A DNA stretch of 47,520 bases from Symbiobacterium thermophilum (GCA_020725105.1 DYFQ01000002.1:1-47520); one strand, 5' to 3'; positions 15,771 to 25,406 are shown, counted from the first letter of the stretch. Notes: generated by a model not told the origin, from the sequence alone. A program made the numbers and translations.

Positions 15771-17216
15771 CTAGCCCGTCTGCCAGAACCGGGCGGCCAG
15801 GCCCCGCCTGGCCAGCAGGTCCCTGAGTTCCAGCATGGCCGTGTAGGTCGGAAGGACGGTCAGGACGCCCCCGTCGCCCAGCCGCCCCAGACCCTCATTG
15901 ATGGCCAGCCAGAGGTCGGTTTGCAGGGCCAGCCGCGCCGGGTCGAAGCCGGCGTACTTCAGCCGCACCGCCATGTCGTGGGCCCGGGTACCTGAGCACA
16001 CCACCCAGGCGATCCGTCCCGGCGGGTGGGCCAGTTGCTCGAAGTCCACGTCCCAGAGCCAGGAGACGTCGGTGCCGTCGGCCAGCCGGTCGTTGATGGC
16101 GATGACCAGGCCCTCGACGGCGCCGTCGCCCAGCACGGTCCGGATGACCTCGTTGAACCCGGCCGGGTTTTTGACCAGTGCCATCAGGAGCCCCCGGCCG
16201 TCCACCCGGACCGTCTCCATCCGGCCAAACCGCGAGGCGTAACCCTCCAGAGCCCGGCCGATGGCCGCCGGTTCCAGACCCAGCGCGGTGCCGCACGCCG
16301 CCGCCGCCACGGCGTTGTACACGTTGTAAAGCCCGGGGACGGGCAGGCGGAGGGAAAGCGGTCCCGCGGGCAGTCCGAGCCGGATGTCGGCGCCGCGGCT
16401 TCCTTGGGGGGCCACCCGCGCGGCACTGACATGGGGCACGGGCCGGCCCGCGCCGCAACTGGGGCAGCTGTACCGGCCCAGGTGGGCGTAGTAAAAGAGT
16501 TCGTAGGCCAGGGCCGTCCCGCAGCCGCCACAGTGGCGAGCCTCCCTGGTCTGGTGGCTGAGGGTGGTCCCGGCCTCCAGGTCCTCGATACCGTAGCGGA
16601 TCACCCGCGCCCGGAGCCCGGACGCCAGTCCGGCCACCAGCGGGTCGTCCGCGTTGAGGACCGCGAAACCCGCGACCGGCAGCCGGGCCAGACCCTCGCC
16701 CACCAGGGCCACGGTGCGGTCCAGTTCGCCGTAGCGGTCAAGCTGGTCCCGGAAAAAGTTGGTCACCACGGCGCCAACCACTGGAAGCTCGGCGACCGCC
16801 CCCGGGACGGTGGCCTCGTCCACCTCCAGGACCCCGTAGTCGGCGTCGACGCGGCCCCCCGGGGTCGCGACCTCGATGAAGGCTGCCGCCAGGCCCCGCA
16901 ACAGGTTTGCCCCGGAGCGGTTGTGGACCACGCGGTAGCCGGACTCCCGCAACATGGCCACCACCATGCTGGCCGTGGTGGTCTTGCCGTTGGTGCCCGT
17001 CACCAGGATGCAGCCCCGCCGGCACTGCCGGGCCAGGGCGCCGAGGATACCGGGCGCCAGCAGGCCCGACACCCGGCCGGGGAGCGAAGTCCCGCCCCGG
17101 CCAGAGGCGCGGCTGAGCCACATGACAAGCTTGCCAAGCCAGAGGGCGATGAGGCCCCGGGGTCCGAGGCCCGCGGCCGGGCCGCGGGCCACGCCGGGCG
17201 CCGTCGACGGAACCAT
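15771..17216 (-). CDS. murT: lipid II isoglutaminyl synthase, Mur ligase-like subunit MurT
   Basis: A 481-residue Mur ligase homologue. It has the P-loop GTNGKTT at 74-80, EVDEATVP, a NADDPL motif near 188, and the MurT-specific zinc ribbon (Cys229, 232, 251 and 254 in HCGGCGTALAYE and YSCPSCGAG). A DUF1727 C-terminal domain follows (KNPAGFNEVIRTVLGDG). It activates the alpha-carboxylate of D-Glu in lipid II with ATP and uses ammonia from GatD. ATG at 17216 gives a family-like N-terminus, although the ribosome site is not strong. Longer in-frame extensions upstream are low-complexity and not protein-like. It is the first gene of the murT-gatD operon. Confidence 0.93.
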   Translation of the reverse strand: MVPSTAPGVARGPAAGLGPRGLIALWLGKLVMWLSRASGRGGTSLPGRVSGLLAPGILGALARQCRRGCILVTGTNGKTTTASMVVAMLRESGYRVVHNRSGANLLRGLAAAFIEVATPGGRVDADYGVLEVDEATVPGAVAELPVVGAVVTNFFRDQLDRYGELDRTVALVGEGLARLPVAGFAVLNADDPLVAGLASGLRARVIRYGIEDLEAGTTLSHQTREARHCGGCGTALAYELFYYAHLGRYSCPSCGAGRPVPHVSAARVAPQGSRGADIRLGLPAGPLSLRLPVPGLYNVYNAVAAAACGTALGLEPAAIGRALEGYASRFGRMETVRVDGRGLLMALVKNPAGFNEVIRTVLGDGAVEGLVIAINDRLADGTDVSWLWDVDFEQLAHPPGRIAWVVCSGTRAHDMAVRLKYAGFDPARLALQTDLWLAINEGLGRLGDGGVLTVLPTYTAMLELRDLLARRGLAARFWQTG

Positions 17217-17239
17217 CAACCTGGCCAGCCCACCCCTCC

Positions 17240-17269
17240 GGCGCCGCCACGACCGGCGCCGCCACGACC
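17240..17269. repeat. tandem duplication of a 15-bp unit
   Basis: GGCGCCGCCACGACC occurs twice head to tail with no mismatch. It lies in the divergent spacer just upstream of the murT start. It looks like a simple replication-slippage duplication. Confidence 0.7.
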
Positions 17270-17318
17270 GGTAGCCCGCTCTCGCGGCCGGTCGGTCATG
17301 GGACATGCAGCTACATCG

Positions 17319-17347
17319 AGGGTATCCCAAGCGCCGGACCTCCGCAA
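17319..17347 (-). promoter_or_regulatory. weak promoter candidate for murT-gatD
   Basis: On the minus strand TTGCGG (17342-17347), a 17-base spacer and TACCCT (17319-17324) lie about 100 bases before the murT ATG. The spacing is ideal but the -10 keeps only the T-A-N3-T frame, so this is tentative. Confidence 0.35.
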
Positions 17348-17453
17348 GCGGGCCAGGAGGACTCGTTTGGTCCAGGCGGGGTTGCCCATCGAGGCAGGAG
17401 GTCTGCCCGGGTTGCCAGAATATGGTAGTGGGAAGGAGTGGAGGTGCTCCACC

Positions 17454-18179
17454 ATGGCCCAACCCTGGCGGTCCGGAGCGAGACCCGCCCAGCCGGAGCC
17501 GGGCGACCAGCCCGGGCCACGCCTGCCGGACTGGCGCCGGGCCGCGGCAACCGCAGGGCGAATCCTGGCCGCTACCGGGCGCGGACTGCAGTCCGTCCTC
17601 GTGCTGGCCCTGGTGGTCGCCGTCGCCTTCCTCACCAGTTACACGGTGGTCACCTGGGAACTGGCACGCCAGCGGCCGGACGAGGCGGCCTGGCAGGCGG
17701 CCGTCGCCAGGCGGCTGGACCACGTCGAGAAGAGCCTTCAAGATCTGGCCGGCCGACTCGAGGCCGTGGCCGGCGAGGCGGCGGCCGAGCCATTGCCCGA
17801 AGCACCACCCCGGGAGCAGGCTCCCCCTCCGGCGGACGAAACGGCCCTCGGCCGGGAGGTGGAATCGCTGGCCGGCCACGTCGCCCGGCTGGCCCTGGCC
17901 CTGCGGGCCCAGGGTCACGTGCTGGTGGCCCGGCAGGAACTGGGGCGGGGTAACGCTGGCCTGGCCCGGGACGAGGTGGCCGCCGCTCGCGACCTGTTGC
18001 TGGCCGCGGCCCGGCCCGAACCGGGGGCCACGGGCGGGGCGGAAGGGCCGCTGGAGGCGCTGGCCGGCCTGGCCGACCAGGTAGTTTCCGACCTGACCGC
18101 CGGGCGGCCCACGGCGCGCGAGCGGCTGGAACTCTTCTGGCGGGAACTCGTCCTCTGGCTGGCCCCGGAGACCCGTTGA
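17454..18179 (+). CDS. hypothetical single-pass membrane protein with coiled-coil region
   Basis: A 241-residue protein of unknown function. A Pro/Arg-rich cytoplasmic N-terminus precedes one membrane helix (SVLVLALVVAVAFLTSYTVV, about 47-66). A presumed external part rich in Ala, Glu, Leu and Arg follows, with helical heptads (RRLDHVEKSLQDLAGRLEAV) and a Pro/Glu linker. The remainder repeats long Ala/Leu helices. The ATG at 17454 follows AAGGAGTGGAGG. It is divergent from murT and convergent with the chromate-transporter gene. I recognise no family; the layout resembles small envelope coiled-coil anchors. Confidence 0.65.
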   Translation: MAQPWRSGARPAQPEPGDQPGPRLPDWRRAAATAGRILAATGRGLQSVLVLALVVAVAFLTSYTVVTWELARQRPDEAAWQAAVARRLDHVEKSLQDLAGRLEAVAGEAAAEPLPEAPPREQAPPPADETALGREVESLAGHVARLALALRAQGHVLVARQELGRGNAGLARDEVAAARDLLLAAARPEPGATGGAEGPLEALAGLADQVVSDLTAGRPTARERLELFWRELVLWLAPETR

Positions 18180-18191
18180 GCGCCGGCGCGT

Positions 18192-18716
18192 TCAGCGTAT
18201 CGCCAGGGCGCCGAAGACCAGCGCCGCCAGGACCACCAGGGCCGGGTGCAGGCGGTGGAAGAACAGAAGCGCCGCCGCGATCACCGCGATGGCCACCGTG
18301 ACCCCACCCGTCACCGACCTGGGAGTCAGGTCTACCACCAGCTGGAGCAAGAGGACCACGATGACCGGCCGGACGGCGGCGATCATCCCTTGAACGACGG
18401 GCGACTCCTTGAACAGGTTCAGCACGGTGAACAGACCGATCATGGCGATCCAGGTGGGGCCGATGAGGGCCATGACGGCCACCACCGACCCGGTCACGCC
18501 GGAGACCTTGTAGCCGATGTAGGCGGCCATCTTGGTGGCGATGGGCCCGGGTAGCGCGTTGCCCATGGCCAGCACGTCGATGAACTCCTCGCTGCTGAGC
18601 CAGTTGTAGTGGCGCACGGCCTCCGCTTCGACCAGGGGAATCGAGGACGGCCCGCCGCCGTAACCCAGAATCCCTACTCGGAAGAAGGCGGCAAAGAGGT
18701 TCCAGAGCTGTTCCAC
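18192..18716 (-). CDS. chrA: half-size chromate transporter (CHR family)
   Basis: A 174-residue membrane protein equal to one CHR domain: FFRVGILGYGGGPSSIPLVE, then GNALPGPIATKMAAYIGYKV and several C-terminal helices. Short-chain CHR proteins normally work as adjacent pairs of complementary halves that export chromate or exchange it for sulfate. Here only one half is present; the neighbour is an MFS gene. It may homodimerise, pair with a distant gene, or have lost its partner. The GTG start at 18716 follows GAGGTG. It begins inside the end of the upstream MFS gene (43-base overlap). Confidence 0.88.
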   Translation of the reverse strand: MEQLWNLFAAFFRVGILGYGGGPSSIPLVEAEAVRHYNWLSSEEFIDVLAMGNALPGPIATKMAAYIGYKVSGVTGSVVAVMALIGPTWIAMIGLFTVLNLFKESPVVQGMIAAVRPVIVVLLLQLVVDLTPRSVTGGVTVAIAVIAAALLFFHRLHPALVVLAALVFGALAIR

Positions 18717-20014
18717 GATGACACCTCGCTATGAGAGAAGGTTCGGGCGCGCTCCGCCCGGCCGGGCTCGCGGACGGCCCACAGGGCTGCCCACGCCAGG
18801 GCCTGCAGCCCGGCGGCCAGGTAGAAGCCGGCCAGGAAGGTCCCGGTGAGGTCGGCCAGCCAGCCGGTGACCGCCGGAGCCAGGGCCATCGAGAGGGTCC
18901 CCGAGAAGTTCAGCACCCCGAAGGCCCGGCCGTAGGCCTCGCGGGGCGTCGCGTCGGCCACCAGCGCCACCAGCAGGGGGTCGACCACCAGCTTGCCGGT
19001 GAGCCCGTAGAGGGCGACGGCCCCGTAGAGGGCTGCCGGACCCGTCGCCACCGGCATGGCAGCCAGGGCCACCGCGGCCACCGGGAGCAACAGGCCCAGA
19101 ACCGGTTTGCGACGGCCCAGCCGATCCGACGCGGTGGCCGCCCAGAGGCTTGCCGGCAGCGCGAAAAAGGGCATGAGCAGCGACACCAGCCCGGCCGTGG
19201 CGCCGTCCAGGCCACGGGCCGTCTGGAGGTAATAGGGCAGCCACGAGAGGATCAGGTAGAACCCGTACATGGTGGTGAAGGCCACCACGTAGGTGGCCGC
19301 CAGGGACAGGGCGCCGCCACCGGTATGGAGGAAGGCCGCCGCCCGCGGGCCGGTGCCCGTGGCGGCTATGGCGTCAGCCGGGGCGTTCTTGCCAGCGGTA
19401 TCGGGCCCGGCGCCTGGCCCCGTCCTCCGGCCAGCCGGCGTCCGGTCGTCAGCCACCCCCCGGGCCAGCGCCAGGGACAGCAGCAGGGTCCCCAGGCCCA
19501 ACAGCACAAACGGCCAGCGCCAGCCCAGGCCCAGCCGGTAACCCAGGGCGCTGCCGGCGAAGAAGCCCAGGCCGATGCCAAAGGCCATCCCGCTGTTGAT
19601 GAGGGCCGTCCCCAGCCCCCGGTAGCGAAAGGGGATGGCCGCCGCCGCCAGGGCGTACTGGGCCGCGTAATACGTGCCCTGGCCCAGCCCGGTGAGCACC
19701 CGGAGGGCCAGGAAGGACCCGGGTCCGGGCGCCAGCCCGCTGGCCAGGGCGCCAGCCCCGTGCAGCACAAAGCCCGGCAGCAGGAGCCGCCGCCGACCCC
19801 GGCGGTCGGCCAGCACCCCCGCCGGCACCTGCATGGCCGTGTAGGCCACGAAGAAGGCCGAGGTCAAGAGGCCCAGTTCCGTCCGGGAAAGGGACCATTC
19901 GACGCCGACGAGCTCCAGCAGCGACGAGAGGACCGTGCGGTTGGCGTACATCGCCACCCAGCCGGCGAAGAACAGGCCGGCCAGGAGTCGCCAGTCGTTG
20001 CGGCCCACCGCCAC
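18674..20014 (-). CDS. MFS transporter
   Basis: A 446-residue major facilitator protein with about 12 membrane helices and the MFS loop motif GVLADRRGRRRLLLPGFVL between helices 2 and 3. A repeated version, ASDRLGRRKPVLG, occurs in the second half. A hydrophilic loop rich in Gly/Pro/Thr divides the halves (about 190-225). The fold resembles anion:cation symporter or sugar-phosphate type MFS, but the substrate cannot be read from sequence. The GTG start follows GGGAGGAG. The last 25 or so residues (FSHSEVSSWNSSG...) look unlike a natural tail and overlap the chromate-transporter gene, so the original stop may have been lost. Confidence 0.85.
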   Translation of the reverse strand: MAVGRNDWRLLAGLFFAGWVAMYANRTVLSSLLELVGVEWSLSRTELGLLTSAFFVAYTAMQVPAGVLADRRGRRRLLLPGFVLHGAGALASGLAPGPGSFLALRVLTGLGQGTYYAAQYALAAAAIPFRYRGLGTALINSGMAFGIGLGFFAGSALGYRLGLGWRWPFVLLGLGTLLLSLALARGVADDRTPAGRRTGPGAGPDTAGKNAPADAIAATGTGPRAAAFLHTGGGALSLAATYVVAFTTMYGFYLILSWLPYYLQTARGLDGATAGLVSLLMPFFALPASLWAATASDRLGRRKPVLGLLLPVAAVALAAMPVATGPAALYGAVALYGLTGKLVVDPLLVALVADATPREAYGRAFGVLNFSGTLSMALAPAVTGWLADLTGTFLAGFYLAAGLQALAWAALWAVREPGRAERARTFSHSEVSSWNSSGTSLPPSSE

Positions 20015-20066
20015 GCCTCCACTCCTCCCACCTGGGACATTCGTGGGCCGCGGCGCGCATTCCCTG

Positions 20067-21314
20067 CTAGGTCCGGGGTGGTTCCGCGCCGGCCCCGGTC
20101 TCCGGTCCGGCTTGCAACGGACCTGGCGATGGCCGGGCCGCCGGGCGGACCGGGCCGGCAGCCAGCAGGGGCGTCAGGGGCAGACAGAGGCCGGCCGCGA
20201 GGACGGTGACCCGGAGCGGCCACGCCGGGTCAACCGAGTACAGCCAGCCCCCGGCGTAGGCGGCGGCCGTGGAAGCCAGGCCGCTCACCAGGTGAAACAG
20301 GGCCAGCGCCCGGCCGAGCCCGCCGGCGGGGGCGGCACGGCCCACCGCCCAGGCCAACAGCCCCTTGCTCCCCTCGGCCGCCCCCCGCAGGGCCAGGGAA
20401 CCGGCGGCCAGCAACGACCGGCCGGGACCCAGCGCCAGCAGGACACCGTGGGCGGCCAGCAGCAGGAGGGCCCCGGCGGCGGGCCACCCGGGCCCTCGGC
20501 GGTCGGCGATCCGGCCGAGCAACGGGCCGGAGAGAGCCGCGGCGAGGGCCGACAGTGAGCCAAGGGTGCCGATCCGCGCCGCGGACGCGCCCCCCACTTC
20601 CTCCAGGTAGGGCGGAACGAAGGCGGCGGCCAGAAACATGGCGGCCGTCACGGCGCTGGCGGCCAGCGTCACCCGGACCACCCCCGGCTCCAGGGTGGAC
20701 GGGTGAAGCCTGGACCCTGGCCCCGCCGCTCCAGCCGGCGCCGGCCGGGGGGGTTGAGGCGGCAGCCGCCAGACGATCGCCGTGGACAGGGCGTACCAGC
20801 CGGACGCCGCCAGGAGCGTCGCCCGCATCCCCCAAGCCTCCGTCATCAAGCCCCCGACCGCCGGCGAGACCACCATCCCCAGGGGATAGGCCGCCAGGAC
20901 CAGGGTCAGCGCGAAGCCCACCCGGTGGGCGGGGACCGACTCGATGACGTAGGCCTGCAGCGCCGGGATGCTGAAGGACGAGCCGAAAAACAGCACCACT
21001 CCCGGCACCAGCCAGCGCCAGTCGGGCGCCAGGGCGTACAGCGGCGGCGCGGGAAGCGCTACCAGCCACGACCAGACCAGCACCAATCGGCGGTCGGCCC
21101 GGTCGGCCAGCAGGCCGCCGGGCACCGCCGCGAGGGTCGTGAGCAGGAAGGCCAGCCCGTACAGGACGCCCAGGTCCACCCCGGACGCGCCCAGGGCCCG
21201 GGCGTAGGTGGGCCAGAGGAAGAAGTACAGCCCCGACCCGACGCTCCAGGTCAGGCAGGCCAGAAAGAGGCGTCTCAACGCCGGCGGCAGCAGGCCCAGA
21301 AGCCCGTTCCACAT
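20067..21314 (-). CDS. MFS transporter, second copy of a different subfamily
   Basis: A 415-residue MFS protein with about 12 helices, GGLLADRADRRLVLVWSWLV between helices 2 and 3, and GPLLGRIADRRGPGW in the second half. It has only modest resemblance to the MFS protein downstream, so this is not a recent duplication. The ATG lies 12 bases after the argS stop, suggesting read-through from argS. The ribosome site is poor, and coupling to argS translation may compensate. Substrate unknown; drug or sugar efflux are both possible. Confidence 0.83.
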   Translation of the reverse strand: MWNGLLGLLPPALRRLFLACLTWSVGSGLYFFLWPTYARALGASGVDLGVLYGLAFLLTTLAAVPGGLLADRADRRLVLVWSWLVALPAPPLYALAPDWRWLVPGVVLFFGSSFSIPALQAYVIESVPAHRVGFALTLVLAAYPLGMVVSPAVGGLMTEAWGMRATLLAASGWYALSTAIVWRLPPQPPRPAPAGAAGPGSRLHPSTLEPGVVRVTLAASAVTAAMFLAAAFVPPYLEEVGGASAARIGTLGSLSALAAALSGPLLGRIADRRGPGWPAAGALLLLAAHGVLLALGPGRSLLAAGSLALRGAAEGSKGLLAWAVGRAAPAGGLGRALALFHLVSGLASTAAAYAGGWLYSVDPAWPLRVTVLAAGLCLPLTPLLAAGPVRPAARPSPGPLQAGPETGAGAEPPRT

Positions 21315-21326
21315 GGCAGGGCCGGG

Positions 21327-23525
21327 CTACATGACCGTGGGGCCGGGAATCCCCAGCACGTCCAGGGTGTTGGCCATGCTCTGGCGGAAGGCGGCCACCA
21401 GCCCGAGCCGGAAGGTCCGGACCCTCTCGGGCGCGGTCAGCACCGGCACGGCCTCGTAAAAGTCGGTGAACGCCGTGGCCAGGCCGTAAGCGTAGTCGCA
21501 GACCAGGGCAGGCGAGCCCGTCTCGATGGCCCGGGCCAGGGCCTCGGGCAGGTCGGCCAGCTTTCTGGCCAGGGCCGCCTCGGCCGGGTGCAACTCGGCC
21601 GGCGGTTCCGGCGGCCCCGCTTCAAGTTCCGCCGGCACGGGCACGGGAGCACCGGGGGTGACGGGCCCCGCCCCACCCGCGGCCTTGCGGAGGATGCTGG
21701 CCGCCCGGGCGTGGGCGTACTGCAGGTACGGGCCGGTGTTGCCCTGGTAGTTCAGGGCGTCGGCGAAGTCGAAGACGATAACCGTTTGCAGGTTGAAGCG
21801 GGTCATGTAGTAGCGGACGGCCCCCACCGCGATCTGGTGCGCCACCCGCTCGCACTCGGCCGCCGACCACTCGGGGTGCCTGGCCGCCACCTCGGTGGCG
21901 GCCTTCTGCCTGGCCAGGTCCACCAGGTCGTCGGCCTTGACCCCGATACCCTTGCGGCCGGCCATGGCCACGGCGCCGGCCGCCTCGTCCACTTCGGCTC
22001 CCAGCTCCCGTGCCGCCTGGGGCGACAGCGCCACAACCTCGTAGCCAAAATGCACGGACTGCCTGGCCTGAGCCTCGTAGCCCAGCTTCTGTAAACCGGC
22101 CCGGAGCACGTCCTGGAGGTACTTCTGGCGGATGTCGATGACGTTGATCACCCGGTCCGCCCGGCCAAAGCCCTCCGGCGGCGGCTCGGCCAGCTCGCCC
22201 TGGGCCTCGCTGCCGTAACCGCCCACCGCGAGCCGGTAGCCCTCCACCAGGTCGGCCAGGATTGTGCCGGCCGGTGGGGCCAGCCCGGCCCCAGTAGCGC
22301 TTTCAGCCGCCTGGCCGTCGCCGTCGGCCTCGCCTTCCCCGCCACGTTCCCCCACTTCCTGATGGGACGCGCCGGGGTCGGTCACCGTGCTCCACAGCCA
22401 CCGGCCGGTGGGCTGGCGGGTGTAGGGCTGGTAATAGAAGTCCCTGCCCAGCACACCAAACTTCCATAGCTGGTACGCCAGGTCCTTGGCGGTGTAGGTG
22501 GCCGTGCCGTCCGACCGCACCAGGATCTTGTCGGGGTTCTCCATGGCCTCAAATCCCGGCACGTCGCCCAGCCGGACCACCCAGCACCCGGCGTTGGGCC
22601 CTTCCGTCTCGAACTGGAGCGCGCCGCCCCGCTTCAGCACGTCGAAGGCGTGGCGCCAGAAGCCCAGCGCGATGATATCCGACTCCCAGCTCAGGAGGTC
22701 GTAAAAGATCCCCAGGCGCCACATGGTCCACAGGTGCCAGCGGGCGTTACGGTCGGCCACCAGCCGGCCCAGGCGGGCGACGTCGTTGTCGCCCTCTTCC
22801 ACCAGTTGCAGCAGCCGCCGCCGGGCCTCAGCCAGGGCCGGCTCCTGCTCGTAGCGGGCGTTCACCTCGGTGTAGAGATCCCAGCAAAAATAGTCCCATC
22901 GCTGGCCGGGTTCGGGCCGGCGGCCAAGCGTCTCCAGGCCCACCAGGACGTCCGCCACGGTGGTCCCGGTGTCGTCGATGTAGTTCTGGACCTCCACCCT
23001 GAAGCCAGCCTTCCGGTACAGCCGGGCCAGGGTGTCGCCGATGCAGGCGTTGCGCAGGTGGCCGATGTGGGCCGCCTTGTTGGGGTTGATGGCCGTGTGT
23101 TCGATGAGGACCTTTCCCTGGCCCACCGCTTCGTCGAGGCTGCCAGGGGGAACGTCGCCGTAGCGGTCGCGCCGCGCCAGAGCCTGGCGGACGACGGCCG
23201 CGGCCAGTGCGGCCCCATCGAGTCGCAGGTTAACGTAGCCGGGCCGGCTGACGGTGATCTGGGAAACCCACGGCGCCAGGTCGGGGTCGTCTTCCAGGGC
23301 GGCCTTGAGTTCCGCCGCGACGTCGAGGGGCGGCCGGCGCAGCCGCCCGGCAAGGCGCAGGGCCACCGGTGTGGACCAGTCGCCAAAGGCCGGGTCGGGG
23401 GGCACCTCCAGAGGCACCTCTCGCGCCGCGGGTCTGGCGTCGGGCGCCCGGAGGGCGCTTCGGGCCAGGGCCCCGGCCAGTCTGGCCTGGAGAAACCGGA
23501 ACAGGGTGGTCCCCGCCACTTCCAC
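21327..23525 (-). CDS. argS: arginyl-tRNA synthetase, archaeal-type signature motifs
   Basis: A 732-residue class I synthetase, longer than the usual 550-600. It has an N-terminal additional domain (about 1-110), the HIGH motif at 153-156 within INPNKAAHIGHLRNACIGD, EVQNYIDDTG, a long catalytic domain, and AMAGRKGIGVKADDLVD at the KMSKS position. A helical anticodon domain follows with NTGPYLQYAHARAASI. The NPNK...HIGH and GRKG forms are those of archaeal and some deep bacterial ArgRS rather than the common bacterial NPTGPLHVGH form. A low-complexity Glu/Gly insert (about 382-408) is unusual. It attaches arginine to tRNA-Arg using ATP. The GTG start follows GAGGTGAGG. Confidence 0.95.
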   Translation of the reverse strand: MEVAGTTLFRFLQARLAGALARSALRAPDARPAAREVPLEVPPDPAFGDWSTPVALRLAGRLRRPPLDVAAELKAALEDDPDLAPWVSQITVSRPGYVNLRLDGAALAAAVVRQALARRDRYGDVPPGSLDEAVGQGKVLIEHTAINPNKAAHIGHLRNACIGDTLARLYRKAGFRVEVQNYIDDTGTTVADVLVGLETLGRRPEPGQRWDYFCWDLYTEVNARYEQEPALAEARRRLLQLVEEGDNDVARLGRLVADRNARWHLWTMWRLGIFYDLLSWESDIIALGFWRHAFDVLKRGGALQFETEGPNAGCWVVRLGDVPGFEAMENPDKILVRSDGTATYTAKDLAYQLWKFGVLGRDFYYQPYTRQPTGRWLWSTVTDPGASHQEVGERGGEGEADGDGQAAESATGAGLAPPAGTILADLVEGYRLAVGGYGSEAQGELAEPPPEGFGRADRVINVIDIRQKYLQDVLRAGLQKLGYEAQARQSVHFGYEVVALSPQAARELGAEVDEAAGAVAMAGRKGIGVKADDLVDLARQKAATEVAARHPEWSAAECERVAHQIAVGAVRYYMTRFNLQTVIVFDFADALNYQGNTGPYLQYAHARAASILRKAAGGAGPVTPGAPVPVPAELEAGPPEPPAELHPAEAALARKLADLPEALARAIETGSPALVCDYAYGLATAFTDFYEAVPVLTAPERVRTFRLGLVAAFRQSMANTLDVLGIPGPTVM

Positions 23526-23589
23526 CGCGCCTCACCTCGCACCCGAAACAGCTCAGCCGCAACTGCGCCCGGGCCGGCCGGCACCAATC

Positions 23590-23616
23590 AAAAAGGCGCC
23601 GCCTGCCGCGGCCCCC
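23590..23616 (-). terminator. hairpin plus T-run in the argS leader
   Basis: On the minus strand GGGGGCCGC-GGCAG-GCGGCGCC can fold into an imperfect stem followed by TTTTT (23590-23594). It lies after the presumed argS promoter and about 65 bases before the GTG. It might be an attenuator of argS, or a terminator for RNA arriving from the liv operon. The stem has a mismatch and only five contiguous pairs near the loop. No T-box specifier or antiterminator core is visible. Confidence 0.35.
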
Positions 23617-23631
23617 GGATGTACCGCGGCC

Positions 23632-23660
23632 ATCGTACCACGCCGGGCGGGTGTGGGCAA
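23632..23660 (-). promoter_or_regulatory. candidate argS promoter
   Basis: On the minus strand TTGCCC (23655-23660), a 17-base spacer and TACGAT (23632-23637) lie about 105 bases before the argS start. The surrounding 23526-23823 interval, between livF and argS, otherwise shows no gene. Confidence 0.55.
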
Positions 23661-23823
23661 CAGGCCTGACGGCGAGCGGGGGCCACGGCCGGCGCAGTTT
23701 GGTGCTGCCACACCACGCGGGAGCCGCTGGCCGTTGCACGTGCCTGATCCGGCAGGCCCCGGAAGGAGCCCGAGCGCCGCCGGAGCCGGGGTGACGGTGG
23801 GCGGGTGGGCCTCGAGCCGTCCG

Positions 23824-24537
<714 letters not shown>

Positions 24538-24542
24538 GGGCC

Positions 24543-25394
24543 TCACCTCGCCCCCGCCCCGGCGTGACCGCCAGGCCCGGCCGCGCCGGCGGAGCCGGCG
24601 CTGACGACGGCCTCTTCCAGCGCCTCCGCGGCGCCGCGTCCGAGGTATGCCTCGATGACCCGGGGATTGTTCTGGATCTCCCGGGGCGGCCCCTCGGCGA
24701 TCTTCTGCCCGTAGTCCAGCACCGTCACCCGCTCCGAGATCCCCATGACCACCCGCATGTCGTGCTCGATGAGGAAGATGGTGATGCCCAGTTCGTCCCG
24801 GAGCCGGCGGATGAAACGGGTCATCTCCTCCGTCTCCCGGGGATTCATCCCGGCCGTCGGCTCGTCCAGCAAGAGCAGCTTCGGCTGGCTGGCGAGGGCC
24901 CGGGCCACCTCCAGGCGCCGCTGGTCGCCGTAAGGCAGGTTCCTGGCCAGCACGTCGCCCTTGCCCCGCAGGCCGCAAAAGGCGAGGATCTCCCGGGCCT
25001 CCCGGTAGGCCCAGGCCTCCTCCCGGCGCGTGGCACCGGTCCCCAGCACCGCTCCCATCCAGCTTGATCTGAGCCGGGGGTGCAGGCCGACCAGCACGTT
25101 CTCCAGCGCGGTCATGTTGGCGAAGAGGCGGATGTTCTGGTAGGTCCGGGAGATGCCCTGCCGGGTGATGCGGTCGGCCGTCAGCCCGTCGATGCGCCGG
25201 CCCCTGAAGGTTATCTCGCCCTCGTCGGGCTGGTAAAACCCGGTCACCAGGTTGAAGAAGGTGGTCTTGCCGGCGCCGTTGGGGCCGATCAGGCTGGTGA
25301 TGGACCGCTCCGGTATCTCCAGCTCGAAGTTGCTCAGGGCGACGAGACCCCCGAAGCGCTTGGTCACCTGGCTGGCGCCGAGCAACGTCTCCAT
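24543..25394 (-). CDS. livG: branched-chain amino acid ABC transporter ATPase LivG
   Basis: A 283-residue ABC ATPase with Walker A GPNGAGKTT, the family-specific ISRTYQNIRLFANMTALENV stretch, a LivG-typical NLPYGDQRRLEVARAL in place of the canonical signature, and Walker B KLLLLDEPTAGMNP. The C-terminal 30 residues after EAYLGRGAAEALEEAV are an added Gly/Ala-rich tail not needed for ATPase function. It partners LivF. The ATG at 25394 follows a GGGGGTATCC leader, 12 bases after the livM stop. Confidence 0.95.
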   Translation of the reverse strand: METLLGASQVTKRFGGLVALSNFELEIPERSITSLIGPNGAGKTTFFNLVTGFYQPDEGEITFRGRRIDGLTADRITRQGISRTYQNIRLFANMTALENVLVGLHPRLRSSWMGAVLGTGATRREEAWAYREAREILAFCGLRGKGDVLARNLPYGDQRRLEVARALASQPKLLLLDEPTAGMNPRETEEMTRFIRRLRDELGITIFLIEHDMRVVMGISERVTVLDYGQKIAEGPPREIQNNPRVIEAYLGRGAAEALEEAVVSAGSAGAAGPGGHAGAGAR

Positions 25395-25406
25395 GGATAC
25401 CCCCTG

